From Pelosinus propionicus DSM 13327 (GTDB lineage Bacteria; Bacillota; Negativicutes; DSM-13327), in contig NZ_FOTS01000043.1 of the NCBI RefSeq assembly GCF_900114615.1, positions 1-43,738 of the forward strand: a DNA stretch of 43,738 bases, in the 5' to 3' direction. The notes below the pieces were generated by a model, which searched no databases, was not told the origin of the DNA, and was given only the letters and a program-made list of their open reading frames with translations. The position numbers and the translations under genes were made by a program. Positions 8,584 through 17,379 of the stretch are shown here, in pieces; the first letter of the stretch is position 1; every line of letters starts with the position of its first letter.

Positions 8584-10311
8584 ATGAAGATTGGTCAAAA
8601 AATTTCATTGTCTTTAGCAGTTATTCTAGGTTTAATCGTTATTATGGGAATTTATTCTATATGGTCTTCTGATCGAATAAAAGATGGTGTTGGCGATATA
8701 CAATCCAGTAATGCCAGAGCCATTATTTCAGCAAAGGCTGAAAATGAATATACAGGCGCAGTATTGGAGATCAGGCGCTATATAGCAGATGGGGACGAAA
8801 AGTATAGCAAGAACTTTGAGGACAAGCTAGGATCAGTCATTGAATTGGAAAAGCAGCTGCTCAGTTTAACGCCCCAAGGAAAAAGAGCAGATGTAGAGAA
8901 ACTAATTGATGATACAGAAAAATATAAAAGTGGCGTCGTCACTAGGCTAATTCCTGTATTGAGGGAACAATACAAAGAAAAAACTGCTGGAAATCAGGTA
9001 AGGGCAAATGACCTATCTCAAACAAGTGGTATTATTACCCGGGAATTGACCCCTTTTGCTCAAGCAATACAGCAAGCTCTTCATACCAGTGTTGAGGCCA
9101 ACTCTAATGATGCAATTGCAGAAGTTAGTCAGGTTAATCAAAAAGTATCGAGTGGTATTTATACTGCAATTGTATTAAGCCTTGTTGCACTCGTATTTGG
9201 GATCATACTCAGCATTTATTTAACGAAGCAGATTACTTCACCGATCAGCAAAATTACGAATGATATTGAGCTTATGGCAGATGGAATTTTTACGGGGAAA
9301 GATGATCCGATACTCATTGCCAGAAGTGATGAATTTGGACATGTTGCAGATTCTCTTTCTAAGATGAAGATGAACTTGAAAGCCCTTATTGTAAATGTGC
9401 AAGAAAAGACAGAACTGCTTGCCAGTTATTCTGAAGAATTATATGTTAGTGCAGAACAGTCAGCCCAGGCATCTGGTCAGGTAGCTGATTCGATTATGAA
9501 TGTGGTTGCAGGCACGGATAAACAGGCAAAATCCATCCATACTACGTTAGCTGTAGTGGAAAAATCATCTACGGACTCTAGAATGGTAGCTAGCAATGCG
9601 AAAAATACGGTTTCTACGTCGGATGCAGCTACTGCAGCCGCTGTAGAGGGTGAAAAACTAATCACCTCAGCACAGCACCAAATGAATAGTATTGAAACTA
9701 CAGTAGGAAGCTCAGCGCAAATCGTAGAAAAATTGGGCGAACGTTCTAAGCATATTGGACAAATCGTGGATACCATTACGGGAATTGCAGGGCAAACTAA
9801 TCTTTTAGCACTCAATGCTGCGATCGAAGCGGCTCGTGCAGGAGAGCAGGGCCGAGGATTTGCTGTGGTGGCAGAAGAAGTGCGAAAGCTGGCGGAGCAG
9901 TCAGAAGATGCTGCCAAATTAATTGCACAATTAATTGGAGAGATTCAGCTTGAGACGGATCAAGCTGTTGTAGCTATGCATAGTGGCACAGAAGAAGTAC
10001 GGATTGGTGGTAAAGTTGTAGCTGATGCCGGACTGGCTTTCCAGAACATTATACAGTTAGTGAAAGTAATTACCACTGAAGTGACAGAAATCGCTAAATC
10101 AGGGGATGATGTATTAGCCAGCAGCCAGGAAATTGTTGAAATCGTTCGTGGAATCAACGAAGTCACCCAAGACACGGCAGCACAAACCCAGACTGTATCA
10201 GCGGCAACAGAAGAACAAACTGCATCTATGGAAGAAATCGCAGCTACTAGCCGTAGTCTAACTACTATGGCTGAAGAACTGCAAATCGCAGCACATAAGT
10301 TTAAAATTTAA
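8584..10311 (+). CDS. Methyl-accepting chemotaxis protein
   Basis: A 575-residue transmembrane chemoreceptor. TM1 is about residues 8-27 and TM2 about 191-213. The roughly 160-residue extracytoplasmic region between them looks helical, like four-helix-bundle sensors. A HAMP linker (about 214-266) leads to the signalling domain with the conserved hairpin tip [28 protein letters not shown] precedes ATG 8584. Between the acyl-CoA operon and the permease/hydratase pair, it may sense the same carboxylic acid, but the ligand cannot be read from sequence. Promoter unclear: TCGATAG upstream weakly resembles a flagellar sigma -10 element. Confidence 0.92.
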   Translation: MKIGQKISLSLAVILGLIVIMGIYSIWSSDRIKDGVGDIQSSNARAIISAKAENEYTGAVLEIRRYIADGDEKYSKNFEDKLGSVIELEKQLLSLTPQGKRADVEKLIDDTEKYKSGVVTRLIPVLREQYKEKTAGNQVRANDLSQTSGIITRELTPFAQAIQQALHTSVEANSNDAIAEVSQVNQKVSSGIYTAIVLSLVALVFGIILSIYLTKQITSPISKITNDIELMADGIFTGKDDPILIARSDEFGHVADSLSKMKMNLKALIVNVQEKTELLASYSEELYVSAEQSAQASGQVADSIMNVVAGTDKQAKSIHTTLAVVEKSSTDSRMVASNAKNTVSTSDAATAAAVEGEKLITSAQHQMNSIETTVGSSAQIVEKLGERSKHIGQIVDTITGIAGQTNLLALNAAIEAARAGEQGRGFAVVAEEVRKLAEQSEDAAKLIAQLIGEIQLETDQAVVAMHSGTEEVRIGGKVVADAGLAFQNIIQLVKVITTEVTEIAKSGDDVLASSQEIVEIVRGINEVTQDTAAQTQTVSAATEEQTASMEEIAATSRSLTTMAEELQIAAHKFKI

Positions 10312-10327
10312 AGAATACATAGTAAAA

Positions 10328-10368
10328 AGTCTCTTGGCATCACATTGTGAATACCAAGAGACTTTTTT
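10328..10368. terminator. Bidirectional terminator between convergent genes
   Basis: AGTCTCTTGG (10328-10337) pairs with CCAAGAGACT (10354-10363), followed by a T-run on the plus strand and preceded by an A-run that serves the minus strand. It ends both the chemoreceptor and the MaoC gene. Confidence 0.85.
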
Positions 10369-10385
10369 ATGAATTGGAAGTTATC

Positions 10386-10802
10386 TTATTTTTTCATGAC
10401 AGTGGCTTTGCCATCAATCACAATTGTTCCTTCTTGATTGGTAACGAAGGTTCTAAAAATCAAACGATTTTTTGCTTCAATTTTTTCGATTACTTCGACG
10501 GTAGCTGTTACCGTATCACCTATTTTTACAGGAGCTTTGAAAGCCAATTCCTGTCCCATGTAAATAGTATTTGCACCAGGTAGAGTAGTGCCAAGTACTG
10601 CTGAAATAAATCCTGCTGACAGCATACCGTGAGCAATACGTTCTTTAAACATGCTGGTTTTAGCAAACTCAGCATTTACATGTACGGGATTAAAATCCCC
10701 AGTTAATCCAGCAAATGTATATACATCATATTCCGTTACTGTTTTTGACATGCTGGCTTTGTCTCCAACCTGAATATCCGCGAACTTTACGTCTTGTATC
10801 AT
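10386..10802 (-). CDS. MaoC-type (R)-specific enoyl-CoA hydratase
   Basis: A 138-residue hot-dog fold protein with the MaoC/PhaJ signature FAGLTGDFNPVHVNAEFA, which carries the catalytic Asp and His. PhaJ-like enzymes interconvert crotonyl-CoA and (R)-3-hydroxybutyryl-CoA, the opposite stereochemistry to Crt. The frame is open to 10892, but ATG 10802 (MIQDVKFADIQVGD) has GGGGAGGG at good spacing and fits the family length. It lies 117 bases downstream of the GntP permease gene on the same strand and ends at a shared terminator. Context suggests that it feeds (R)-3-hydroxyacyl-CoA into the crotonyl-CoA pool. Broad MaoC-type substrate range is an alternative. Confidence 0.85.
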   Translation of the reverse strand: MIQDVKFADIQVGDKASMSKTVTEYDVYTFAGLTGDFNPVHVNAEFAKTSMFKERIAHGMLSAGFISAVLGTTLPGANTIYMGQELAFKAPVKIGDTVTATVEVIEKIEAKNRLIFRTFVTNQEGTIVIDGKATVMKK

Positions 10803-10919
10803 GAAAAGACCCTCCCCTATATTGATGATTACTCTCGACAAGCAATGATAGATAGCTGTACCAGGCAAAAGATGCTTGTCCTTCGCCGTCATACATGAGA
10901 TTTTCCGAGAGACTTTCTA

Positions 10920-12317
10920 TTACAGTATTCCAGTAGTCGTGTGGATCAAAATAATTACAAATACCATCAAAGTTTTGATAGCAGTTAGTACAAAAATATC
11001 GCCGTAAGAATCTTTGTGAGTCATTCCGCAAACTGCAAGCAGAGTAATGACAGCGCCATTATGAGGTAATGTATCCATACCGCCAGAAGCCATAGATGCT
11101 ACTCTGTGCAGGATTTCAGGAGACATGCCGATTGAGTTTGCCCAAGCTAACCAATCTTTTGCCATTAAGTCCAGAGCGATGGACATACCGCCAGAAGCTG
11201 AACCTGTAACACCGGCCAGAATGTTTACCGTTACTGCTTCAGATACTAAAGGTGAACCGCCGACTTTAATACTCATTAACGCATTAGAAATATTTTTAAA
11301 ACCGGAAAGAGAAGAAATTACGTTGCCATAACCAACTTCAGATGCAGTATTCATAATTGCTAGTAAGGAGCCGATAGCACCAGCATTTAAGGATTTAGCT
11401 AGTGTACCTTTTCCTAGATTGTTAAATCCAAGAGCAATTGCTAACAAAATACCACATACTAGAGCAATAATGAGTGACCAAATACTAATAACATTTTTAA
11501 TAGCTGGTGCAGTTAAAGGCAGTTTCATTGCTTTAAATGGTTCTAGCATATTAGGATCCCATGTGAAGACTTGTGTCATAACATAGTTAATAACTAATAC
11601 TGCTATCAGTGGAAGAATTGCAACTTTAAAAGAAGGTAATTTGATTGAGGACGATGCTTCAGGCTCGTTTAATGTATGTGTGCCATAGCCTTCCCCACGA
11701 TCAGCAGCTTGCTTACGACGGCGTTCTAACCAGATCGTACCCAAGGTAAAGATCAAAATGCCGCCAATAAGACCTAAGATCGGTGCAGCATAAATGTTGG
11801 TACCAAAAAAGTTAGTAGGGATCAAATTTTGAATTTGTGGAGTTCCAGGCAGGCAATCCATTGTTGCTGTAAAAGCTCCTAAGGCAATAGCAGCTGGTAA
11901 TAATCTTTTAGGAATATCTGCTTCTTTAAATAATGCAGACGCAAAAGGGTATACTGCGAATACAACTACGAATAAGCTTACTCCGCCATAGGTAAGTGCT
12001 GCGCCAGCTAAAACAACTGCTAAAATAGCGCGCTCTTTTCCTAAGGATTTCATAATGGTATGAGCTATACCTTTTGCAAGGCCAGTGTCTTCCATAATTT
12101 TACCAAAGACAGCACCTAGTAAGAATACGGGGAAAAAGGATTTAATATACGTGACTGCTTTCGCCATAAATAGTTCGGTATAAGCTGGCATTAATGGCAA
12201 TCCAGACAGAGAGGCTGCTAACAAAGCAAAAACAGGGGCAAATAAGATAACAGAAAAACCTCTATACGCAAAAAACATTAAAAGAAATAAACTTAAGATA
12301 ATACCTACTACTTCCAA
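10920..12317 (-). CDS. GntP-family carboxylate permease
   Basis: A 465-residue, strongly hydrophobic protein with about 12 predicted membrane segments. Its GntP-family features include TGSASGGMSIAL and the C-terminal region around VASMASGGMDTLPHNGAVITLL. Family members are H+ symporters for gluconate and other hydroxy- or short-chain carboxylates; a Bacillus member (YxjC) is encoded beside CoA-transferase genes. The start appears to be TTG 12317, with GAGGAGG upstream and no better ATG. A sigma-54 promoter lies about 90 bases upstream and a MaoC hydratase follows. The likely substrate, by context only, is 3-hydroxybutyrate, crotonate or butyrate. Confidence 0.87.
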   Translation of the reverse strand: MEVVGIILSLFLLMFFAYRGFSVILFAPVFALLAASLSGLPLMPAYTELFMAKAVTYIKSFFPVFLLGAVFGKIMEDTGLAKGIAHTIMKSLGKERAILAVVLAGAALTYGGVSLFVVVFAVYPFASALFKEADIPKRLLPAAIALGAFTATMDCLPGTPQIQNLIPTNFFGTNIYAAPILGLIGGILIFTLGTIWLERRRKQAADRGEGYGTHTLNEPEASSSIKLPSFKVAILPLIAVLVINYVMTQVFTWDPNMLEPFKAMKLPLTAPAIKNVISIWSLIIALVCGILLAIALGFNNLGKGTLAKSLNAGAIGSLLAIMNTASEVGYGNVISSLSGFKNISNALMSIKVGGSPLVSEAVTVNILAGVTGSASGGMSIALDLMAKDWLAWANSIGMSPEILHRVASMASGGMDTLPHNGAVITLLAVCGMTHKDSYGDIFVLTAIKTLMVFVIILIHTTTGIL

Positions 12318-12407
12318 AATGATGACCTCCTCTATTTTAGTTTAAATATGAACCTAAAAGCAAGCTATTGTCTTGATAAGCCTCCTTTCATGATATCTCT
12401 AAATATA

Positions 12408-12424
12408 TGCAAATTTTATGCCAA
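12408..12424 (-). promoter_or_regulatory. Sigma-54 (-24/-12) promoter of the permease-MaoC unit
   Basis: On the minus strand the sequence reads TTGGCATAAAATTTGCA, with GG and GC separated by exactly 12 bases. It matches the promoter at 286-302 at 15 of 17 positions. The predicted start is near 12397, about 80 bases before the permease TTG codon. Confidence 0.82.
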
Positions 12425-12465
12425 TTCAAATTAGGGTGAATATTAGTAGTTTACTGTTTTTTAGA

Positions 12466-12500
12466 TAAATATCTGTACAGATATTTAGACAGTATGTACA
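12466..12500. promoter_or_regulatory. 22-bp perfect palindrome and adjacent motif, candidate sigma-54 activator site
   Basis: Bases 12466-12487 are a perfect palindrome centred on CTGTACAG. TTAGACA (12485-12491), then TATGTACA, follow at once. TTAGACA plus TATGTA also occurs upstream of the other sigma-54 promoter (127-145). The palindrome is about 42 bp upstream of the -24 element of the permease promoter and about 290 bp before the activator gene. It could therefore serve both permease activation and autoregulation. The rest of the 460-base gap 12318-12780 shows no gene. Confidence 0.5.
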
Positions 12501-12780
12501 AGAAAAGAGACATGTATTTAGAACATAATTAATAATAGCTTTTCCAGGGGCTCTCATTTTATACTAGAAAGATAGAAAAGGTCTCACAAAAATGAAGTTT
12601 TGTAGAATATAAAGGCGTGTTTCTGATATGGCGGGGTCTTTTGTGCAGTGTTTTTAATTATAATTGAAAGATTGAAAATTAGCTATTGTATGGATGTCTA
12701 AGAATGAGTACAACAATTAGCAGGAATAATAGAAGAAATGTCTAATGGCTTATTATATAGAAGACATTTGGAGGTGGGAA

Positions 12781-14871
12781 ATGCGTATACGGGATTTAAT
12801 GAACATGAACGTAGTAACAGTGTTACCTACTATGATGTTGAAGGAAGCGGCAGTCATTCTTAATAATGCTGGTGCAGACAAAGCACTAGTAGTTGATGAT
12901 GATGGTAAATTAATCGGATTCATTAGCCAAAGAGGATTTATTAAGGCGGTAGCGATTAGTGGAATAGACGGTCTTTGTGTTAAAGATATTATGACGAATC
13001 GTATCGTTCCTTTGTTATATACGAAGAGTGTTAGTGAATTAAAAGAAGAATTTACCTTGAATGAATGCCCTTTTTTTCCTGTAGTAGATGGAGAAAATCG
13101 TCCAATCGGTATATTACACCAAACAGATGTAGTTACTTATTTATCAGACAGATCCTTGCTATTAGTAGAGGATACCCAAGCCATTATCCAGTCGCTGTAT
13201 AATGGTGTTACAGCAGTAAATGCAGAAGGAATTGTAACATTATTTAATGCGGCTGCAGAATTTATTACTGGATTAACGGCTGATGCTGTAATTGGACACC
13301 ATGTAGATCATGTATTACCGAATTCGAGACTTATGCGGGTATTGGAGACAGGTGAAACTGAAGTAAATCAGCAGCAAACGATTGGTAATTGCAAGATTAT
13401 TACGACTCGATCGCCAATTTTAAATGGCAATAAGGTGATTGGAGCAGTCGCTGTCTTTCAAAACATCACAGAATTGCAAACCGTTGCTGTTGAGTTAGAA
13501 AATGTAAAGAATTTAAAAAGTACGTTGGAATCTGCAATTGAAAGCTTTTTTGAAGGCATTGTAATTGTAGATCGGAGTGGTAAAATTACAATGATTAATC
13601 AGTCCTATTGTGATTTTCTTGGAGCCGAACGGGAAAGAGTCATTGGACAGCATGTGGTTGATGTAATCCCAAATACACGCATGCATGTGGTCGCTCAGGA
13701 TGGTAAGGCAGAAATTACAGAAATCCAAAGAATCAATGACCATAATTGTGTAGTAACCCGTATTCCCATTGTGAAAGATGGTGAAACAGTTGGGGCAGTA
13801 GGAAAAGTTGTATTTAAAGATGTAAAAGATTTGAAAATACTATCAAACAAGCTCAATAAACTAGAATTCGAGTTAGAGTATTATAAGGAAGAACTGCGCA
13901 AAGCCTATGGCGGTAAATATACTTTTGACAGCATTATTGGAACGAGTGAGAAAATGCAATGGATAAAATCCATTGCACTAAAGGCCGCTAAAGGAAATTC
14001 CACGGTACTAATATTAGGTGAAAGTGGTACTGGGAAAGAAGTATTTGCCCAATCGATTCATAATGGCGGTATCCGTAACAATGGTCCTTTTATTAAAGTA
14101 AATTGTGCAGCTCTGCCAGAGAATCTGTTGGAAACAGAACTATTTGGATATGATGAGGGGGCCTTTACAGGGGCTAAAAAAGGCGGGAAGCCAGGAAAAT
14201 TTGAACTTGCAAATCGGGGGACAATCTTCTTGGATGAAATTGGTGATATGCCAATTTCCATGCAGGTTAAACTGCTCAGAGTGCTGCAGGAGCGAGAGTT
14301 TGAAAGAGTTGGGGGAACCAGAACAATAAAGCTTGATCTGCGGGTGATTGCTGCTACCAATCGAGATTTGACAAAAATGATTGAAAAAGGGGAATTTCGT
14401 CAAGATTTATATTATCGTCTGGACATTATCTCTTTAGCCATTCCTCCCTTGCGGGAACGTACAGAAGATATACCCGCGCTATGTGACATGCTGTTAAAAA
14501 AGATTAACAAGCGTGTGCAGCATGATGTTGAAGGGGTCGCAGCAGCAACCTTAAAACTATTAATGGCTTATAAATGGCCAGGTAATGTTCGTGAGTTGGA
14601 AAATGTGCTTGAAAGAGCGTTAAATTTGATGGATGATCATGAAGTATTAATTGCTCCTGAACATTTACCTCCCATAGTAAAGAAGGTAAATAAAGACATT
14701 GAACCGATTGAGGTTTCAGATAATTTGGCTGGGATGCTGGATGATGCAGAAAAGCAGGCAATTTTAAAGGTATTAGAAGAAGCTGGTGGCAATAAGAGTA
14801 AAGCAGCTAAAATTTTAGGTATTCATCGGTCTGGATTTTATCAAAAGCTGCAAAAGCATAACATTAAATAA
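12781..14871 (+). CDS. Sigma-54-dependent transcriptional activator with CBS and PAS sensor domains
   Basis: A 696-residue enhancer-binding protein. Two CBS domains (about 1-120) are followed by two PAS domains (about 135-235 and 255-365). The AAA+ domain (about 395-625) has Walker A GESGTGKE at 413, the sigma-54 contact loop GAFTGA at 460-465 and Walker [11 protein letters not shown] Fis-type helix-turn-helix closes the protein ([18 protein letters not shown], from 671). No phospho-receiver domain is present, so control is probably by nucleotides or CoA-type ligands at CBS and by a small ligand or redox signal at PAS. ATG 12781 is chosen for GGAGGTGGG just upstream; the frame is open from 12745. 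It is the obvious candidate activator of both sigma-54 promoters in the window. Confidence 0.93.
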   Translation: MRIRDLMNMNVVTVLPTMMLKEAAVILNNAGADKALVVDDDGKLIGFISQRGFIKAVAISGIDGLCVKDIMTNRIVPLLYTKSVSELKEEFTLNECPFFPVVDGENRPIGILHQTDVVTYLSDRSLLLVEDTQAIIQSLYNGVTAVNAEGIVTLFNAAAEFITGLTADAVIGHHVDHVLPNSRLMRVLETGETEVNQQQTIGNCKIITTRSPILNGNKVIGAVAVFQNITELQTVAVELENVKNLKSTLESAIESFFEGIVIVDRSGKITMINQSYCDFLGAERERVIGQHVVDVIPNTRMHVVAQDGKAEITEIQRINDHNCVVTRIPIVKDGETVGAVGKVVFKDVKDLKILSNKLNKLEFELEYYKEELRKAYGGKYTFDSIIGTSEKMQWIKSIALKAAKGNSTVLILGESGTGKEVFAQSIHNGGIRNNGPFIKVNCAALPENLLETELFGYDEGAFTGAKKGGKPGKFELANRGTIFLDEIGDMPISMQVKLLRVLQEREFERVGGTRTIKLDLRVIAATNRDLTKMIEKGEFRQDLYYRLDIISLAIPPLRERTEDIPALCDMLLKKINKRVQHDVEGVAAATLKLLMAYKWPGNVRELENVLERALNLMDDHEVLIAPEHLPPIVKKVNKDIEPIEVSDNLAGMLDDAEKQAILKVLEEAGGNKSKAAKILGIHRSGFYQKLQKHNIK

Positions 14872-14910
14872 GAGAATTTAGGAAATGCAGTACTAAGAGA
14901 AATACAGATG

Positions 14911-14939
14911 TTGACATATTTAAAATATAATGTTATAAT
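14911..14939 (+). promoter_or_regulatory. Perfect-consensus sigma-A promoter
   Basis: TTGACA (14911-14916), a 17-base spacer and TATAAT (14934-14939) match the housekeeping consensus exactly. Transcription would start near 14946. The first gene downstream is the small ORF at 15226, giving a leader of about 280 bases. A hairpin follows the start site within 20 bases. Confidence 0.8.
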
Positions 14940-14965
14940 GACAAAGATCAATATCGAAAGCTAAG

Positions 14966-14985
14966 AGCCGTCATATTTGACGGCT
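14966..14985 (+). terminator. Hairpin just after the promoter: terminator or leader attenuator
   Basis: AGCCGTCA and TGACGGCT form a perfect 8-bp stem with the loop TATT, followed by the weak T-rich tract TATATTTATAT. It could terminate the activator transcript. It also falls about 20-40 bases into any RNA made from the promoter at 14911, so it could produce a very short RNA or attenuate the downstream gene. Confidence 0.5.
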
Positions 14986-15225
14986 TATATTTATATAGTA
15001 ATTGCAAGTAATCGAGTATGTTCCGACAAAGCGATACAAAAAGTCGATTGTAAAAAAATGATTGGTTGATTAGAGTTGTTCTCCTTAAAAAAGAGTAATC
15101 ATAAATCCTATCTCTGCATATCCTATAAAATGGTGGTAATGTTGATTAAGTACATAGTGGTTATTTTACAAGGTGTGTTGTATATGGTTACCGCTATAGT
15201 TTATAGGTTATTAGGGAGGATTCAA

Positions 15226-15432
15226 ATGAGAATAGAACAGCGTATTCAGCAGCTTTATAAAAAGTTGCTACAATTAGGATATTATCCATTTCAAGTAAAA
15301 AGTATTATACACTTTGCAATTGGCAATAGCGATTTAGAGTCAGCAACTACTGCTGACAAAATTAAAGTTGTTAATATCTTGGAAGATTATGAAAAATTAG
15401 CAAATAATTTTTCTCTTGCATATAGTAAATAA
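15226..15432 (+). CDS. Small conserved-looking protein of unknown function (68 residues)
   Basis: ATG 15226 has GGGAGGA at ideal spacing. The open frame reaches back to 15076, but that extension is hydrophobic and poorly supported. The protein begins MRIEQRIQQLYKKLLQLGYYP and looks like a soluble, mostly helical domain with charged N-terminal helices. No signal peptide, Cys cluster or known motif is visible. I do not recognise its family. It stands alone between a perfect sigma-A promoter with a 280-base leader and a strong terminator, so it should be expressed. The leader 14986-15225 shows no other ORF or clear riboswitch. Confidence 0.6.
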   Translation: MRIEQRIQQLYKKLLQLGYYPFQVKSIIHFAIGNSDLESATTADKIKVVNILEDYEKLANNFSLAYSK

Positions 15433-15435
15433 GTA

Positions 15436-15462
15436 AATAAAGAGCCTGTTAGGCTCTTTATT
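15436..15462 (+). terminator. Intrinsic terminator after the small ORF
   Basis: AATAAAGAGCC (15436-15446) and GGCTCTTTATT (15452-15462) form a perfect 11-bp stem with the loop TGTTA. The 3' side is T-rich. Confidence 0.75.
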
Positions 15463-15521
15463 TCTGTCAATTTAAATAAGTAGATTTTAGTACCATTTAA
15501 AAAAGGAAGGCTGGTAAAAAT

Positions 15522-17114
15522 ATGATTAGTACAAGTGGTTTGACGTTACGCTATGGAAAAAGGGCATTGTTTGAGGATGTCAATATAAAATTCACGCCAG
15601 GCAATTGTTATGGATTAATTGGTGCCAATGGTACAGGGAAATCGACTTTCTTAAAAATCTTATCAGGTGAAATTGAGCCAAATTCTGGTGAGGTTATTAT
15701 TTCAGCTGGTGAGCGCCTAGCGGTTTTGAAACAGAATCATTATGAATTTGATGAAATTGATGTATTGAAAACCGTTATTATGGGACATGCCAGACTTTTT
15801 GAAATTATGGAAGCAAAAGAAGTATTATATGCAAAAGCCGATTTTACAGACGAAGATGGTATAAAGGTTGGCGAATTAGAAGGTGAATTTGCTGAACTCA
15901 ACGGCTGGGATGCAGAAACGGAAGCAGCCCGCATGTTGACTGGTTTAGGAATTAGTGAAGAGCTACATACGAAATTAATGAAAGATCTAAGCGGTAACGA
16001 AAAGGTTCGGGTTTTGTTAGCTCAAGCTTTATTTGGGTCTCCGGACATTTTGCTGCTGGATGAACCAACAAATCATTTGGATGTAGAATCGATTCGCTGG
16101 CTGGAAGAGTTTTTATATAACTTTGATAATACGGTTATTGTGGTATCCCATGATCGTCATTTCTTAAATAAAGTTTGTACTCATATTGCTGATATTGATT
16201 TTAGCCAAATTCAGCTGTATGTAGGTAATTATGATTTTTGGCAGCAGTCAAGTGAATTAGCATTGAAAATGGCTAAAGAAGCCAATAAGAAGACGGAAGA
16301 AAAAATGAAAGACTTACAAAGCTTTATCCAGCGTTTTAGTGCGAATGCTTCCAAATCAAAACAAGCAACGTCACGTAGAAAACAATTGGATAAGTTGACA
16401 TTAGAAGATATCAAGCCCTCATCACGTAAATATCCATATATCGCTTTTAAACCGGATCGTGAAGCAGGAGATCAATTATTAACCGTTGAGAATCTTTGCA
16501 AAACGATTGATGGAGAAAAAGTGCTGAATAATGTTAGCTTCGTTGTTACAAAGGCAGATAAAATTGCTTTCGTTGGTGCTAATAGCTTGGCGAAGACTAC
16601 ACTGTTTAAGATCTTAATGGGTGAAATGGAAGCGGACAGTGGCGAATTTAAATGGGGTGTCACTACTTCTCAGGCTTATTTCCCAAGAGATAATGCGGAG
16701 TATTTTGACAGTACATTAAATCTGGTAGATTGGCTTAGACAATTTTCTCGAGACCCAGACGAAACTTTCGTTCGAGGATTCTTAGGTCGTATGCTGTTTT
16801 CTGGTGAGGAAAGTCAAAAAGCTGCCAATGTATTATCCGGCGGTGAGAAAGTACGGTGCATGCTCTCTAAAATGATGCTGAGTGGTGCCAATGTATTGAT
16901 TTTTGATGAACCGACAAATCACTTGGATTTGGAGTCTATTACTTCGTTGAACAATGGTTTAATCAGTTTTGAGGGAACCATGTTATTTGTTGCTCATGAC
17001 CATGAGTTCGTGCAAACCATTGCCAACCGTATTATAGAAATTACGGAAGATGGTATTATTGACAAACGTATGACTTATGATGAATATCTGGAAACTGTCG
17101 CAACTAGAAAATAA
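15522..17114 (+). CDS. ABC-F family ATPase (YbiT/YkpA-like)
   Basis: A 530-residue protein with two ABC ATPase domains and no membrane segment, as in ABC-F proteins that act on ribosomes. Domain 1 has Walker A GANGTGKST (34-42), signature LSGNE (157-161) and LLLDEPTNHLD (about 178-188). The charged linker (about 245-300) is the ABC-F signature region. Domain 2 has Walker A GANSLAKTT (353-361), signature LSGGE and IFDEPTNHLD. The Asn in the first signature and the Ala in the second P-loop differ from consensus. Start ATG 15522 follows AAGGAAGG. It is flanked by terminators, so it is monocistronic. It probably tunes translation; antibiotic protection is not indicated. Confidence 0.88.
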   Translation: MISTSGLTLRYGKRALFEDVNIKFTPGNCYGLIGANGTGKSTFLKILSGEIEPNSGEVIISAGERLAVLKQNHYEFDEIDVLKTVIMGHARLFEIMEAKEVLYAKADFTDEDGIKVGELEGEFAELNGWDAETEAARMLTGLGISEELHTKLMKDLSGNEKVRVLLAQALFGSPDILLLDEPTNHLDVESIRWLEEFLYNFDNTVIVVSHDRHFLNKVCTHIADIDFSQIQLYVGNYDFWQQSSELALKMAKEANKKTEEKMKDLQSFIQRFSANASKSKQATSRRKQLDKLTLEDIKPSSRKYPYIAFKPDREAGDQLLTVENLCKTIDGEKVLNNVSFVVTKADKIAFVGANSLAKTTLFKILMGEMEADSGEFKWGVTTSQAYFPRDNAEYFDSTLNLVDWLRQFSRDPDETFVRGFLGRMLFSGEESQKAANVLSGGEKVRCMLSKMMLSGANVLIFDEPTNHLDLESITSLNNGLISFEGTMLFVAHDHEFVQTIANRIIEITEDGIIDKRMTYDEYLETVATRK

Positions 17115-17127
17115 AAGTTATATACAG

Positions 17128-17159
17128 CACGCACTTCACTTGTGAGGTGCGTGTTTTTT
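17128..17159 (+). terminator. Intrinsic terminator after the ABC-F gene
   Basis: CACGCACTTCAC (17128-17139) pairs with GTGAGGTGCGTG (17142-17153) with one G-T pair and a 2-base loop, followed by a run of seven T. Confidence 0.85.
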
Positions 17160-17220
17160 ATCAAAAAATTATAAATCGATCGATCTGTCATTGTGAACAG
17201 AGTAAGCAACGGCAAAACTA

Positions 17221-17250
17221 ATCTTTGTGCCTTTGCCTTTCAAATGGTTT
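17221..17250. repeat. Decayed half of the REP-like element seen at 6466-6552
   Basis: ATCTTTGTGCCTTTGCC and the following TTTCAAAT align base for base with 6531-6555 (ATCTCTGCGCCTCTGCG, GTTCAAGT). Most differences are C-to-T changes. No matching left arm remains upstream, where 17185-17215 holds an unrelated-looking stretch (GTCATTGTGAACAGAGTAAG). It is probably an old truncated copy. Confidence 0.4.
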
Positions 17251-17379
17251 ATATTTTTTCGACACGTAGCATTTTTCTGATACAATGGATATTGTAATTG
17301 GTTTTAACATAAAATATATTCTATATAGATAGTAAGAATTTCTAAATCAGTATAGCTTTAACAGCTGGAGGAAATTAGG

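Noticed and set aside
9477-9917. 146-codon minus-strand ORF inside the first chemoreceptor gene
   Set aside because: It lies wholly antisense to the conserved signalling domain. A similar antisense ORF occurs at the same domain of the second chemoreceptor (36505-36909), which shows that it is a codon-usage shadow.
10726-11031. 101-codon minus-strand ORF bridging the permease and MaoC genes
   Set aside because: It overlaps the ends of two well-supported genes in another frame and has no family features.
17180-17216. Stretch GTCATTGTGAACAGAGTAAG resembling a known dispersed repeat (GTCATTGCGAGC type)
   Set aside because: The match is short and degenerate, and no second copy exists in the window, so I do not list it as a feature.
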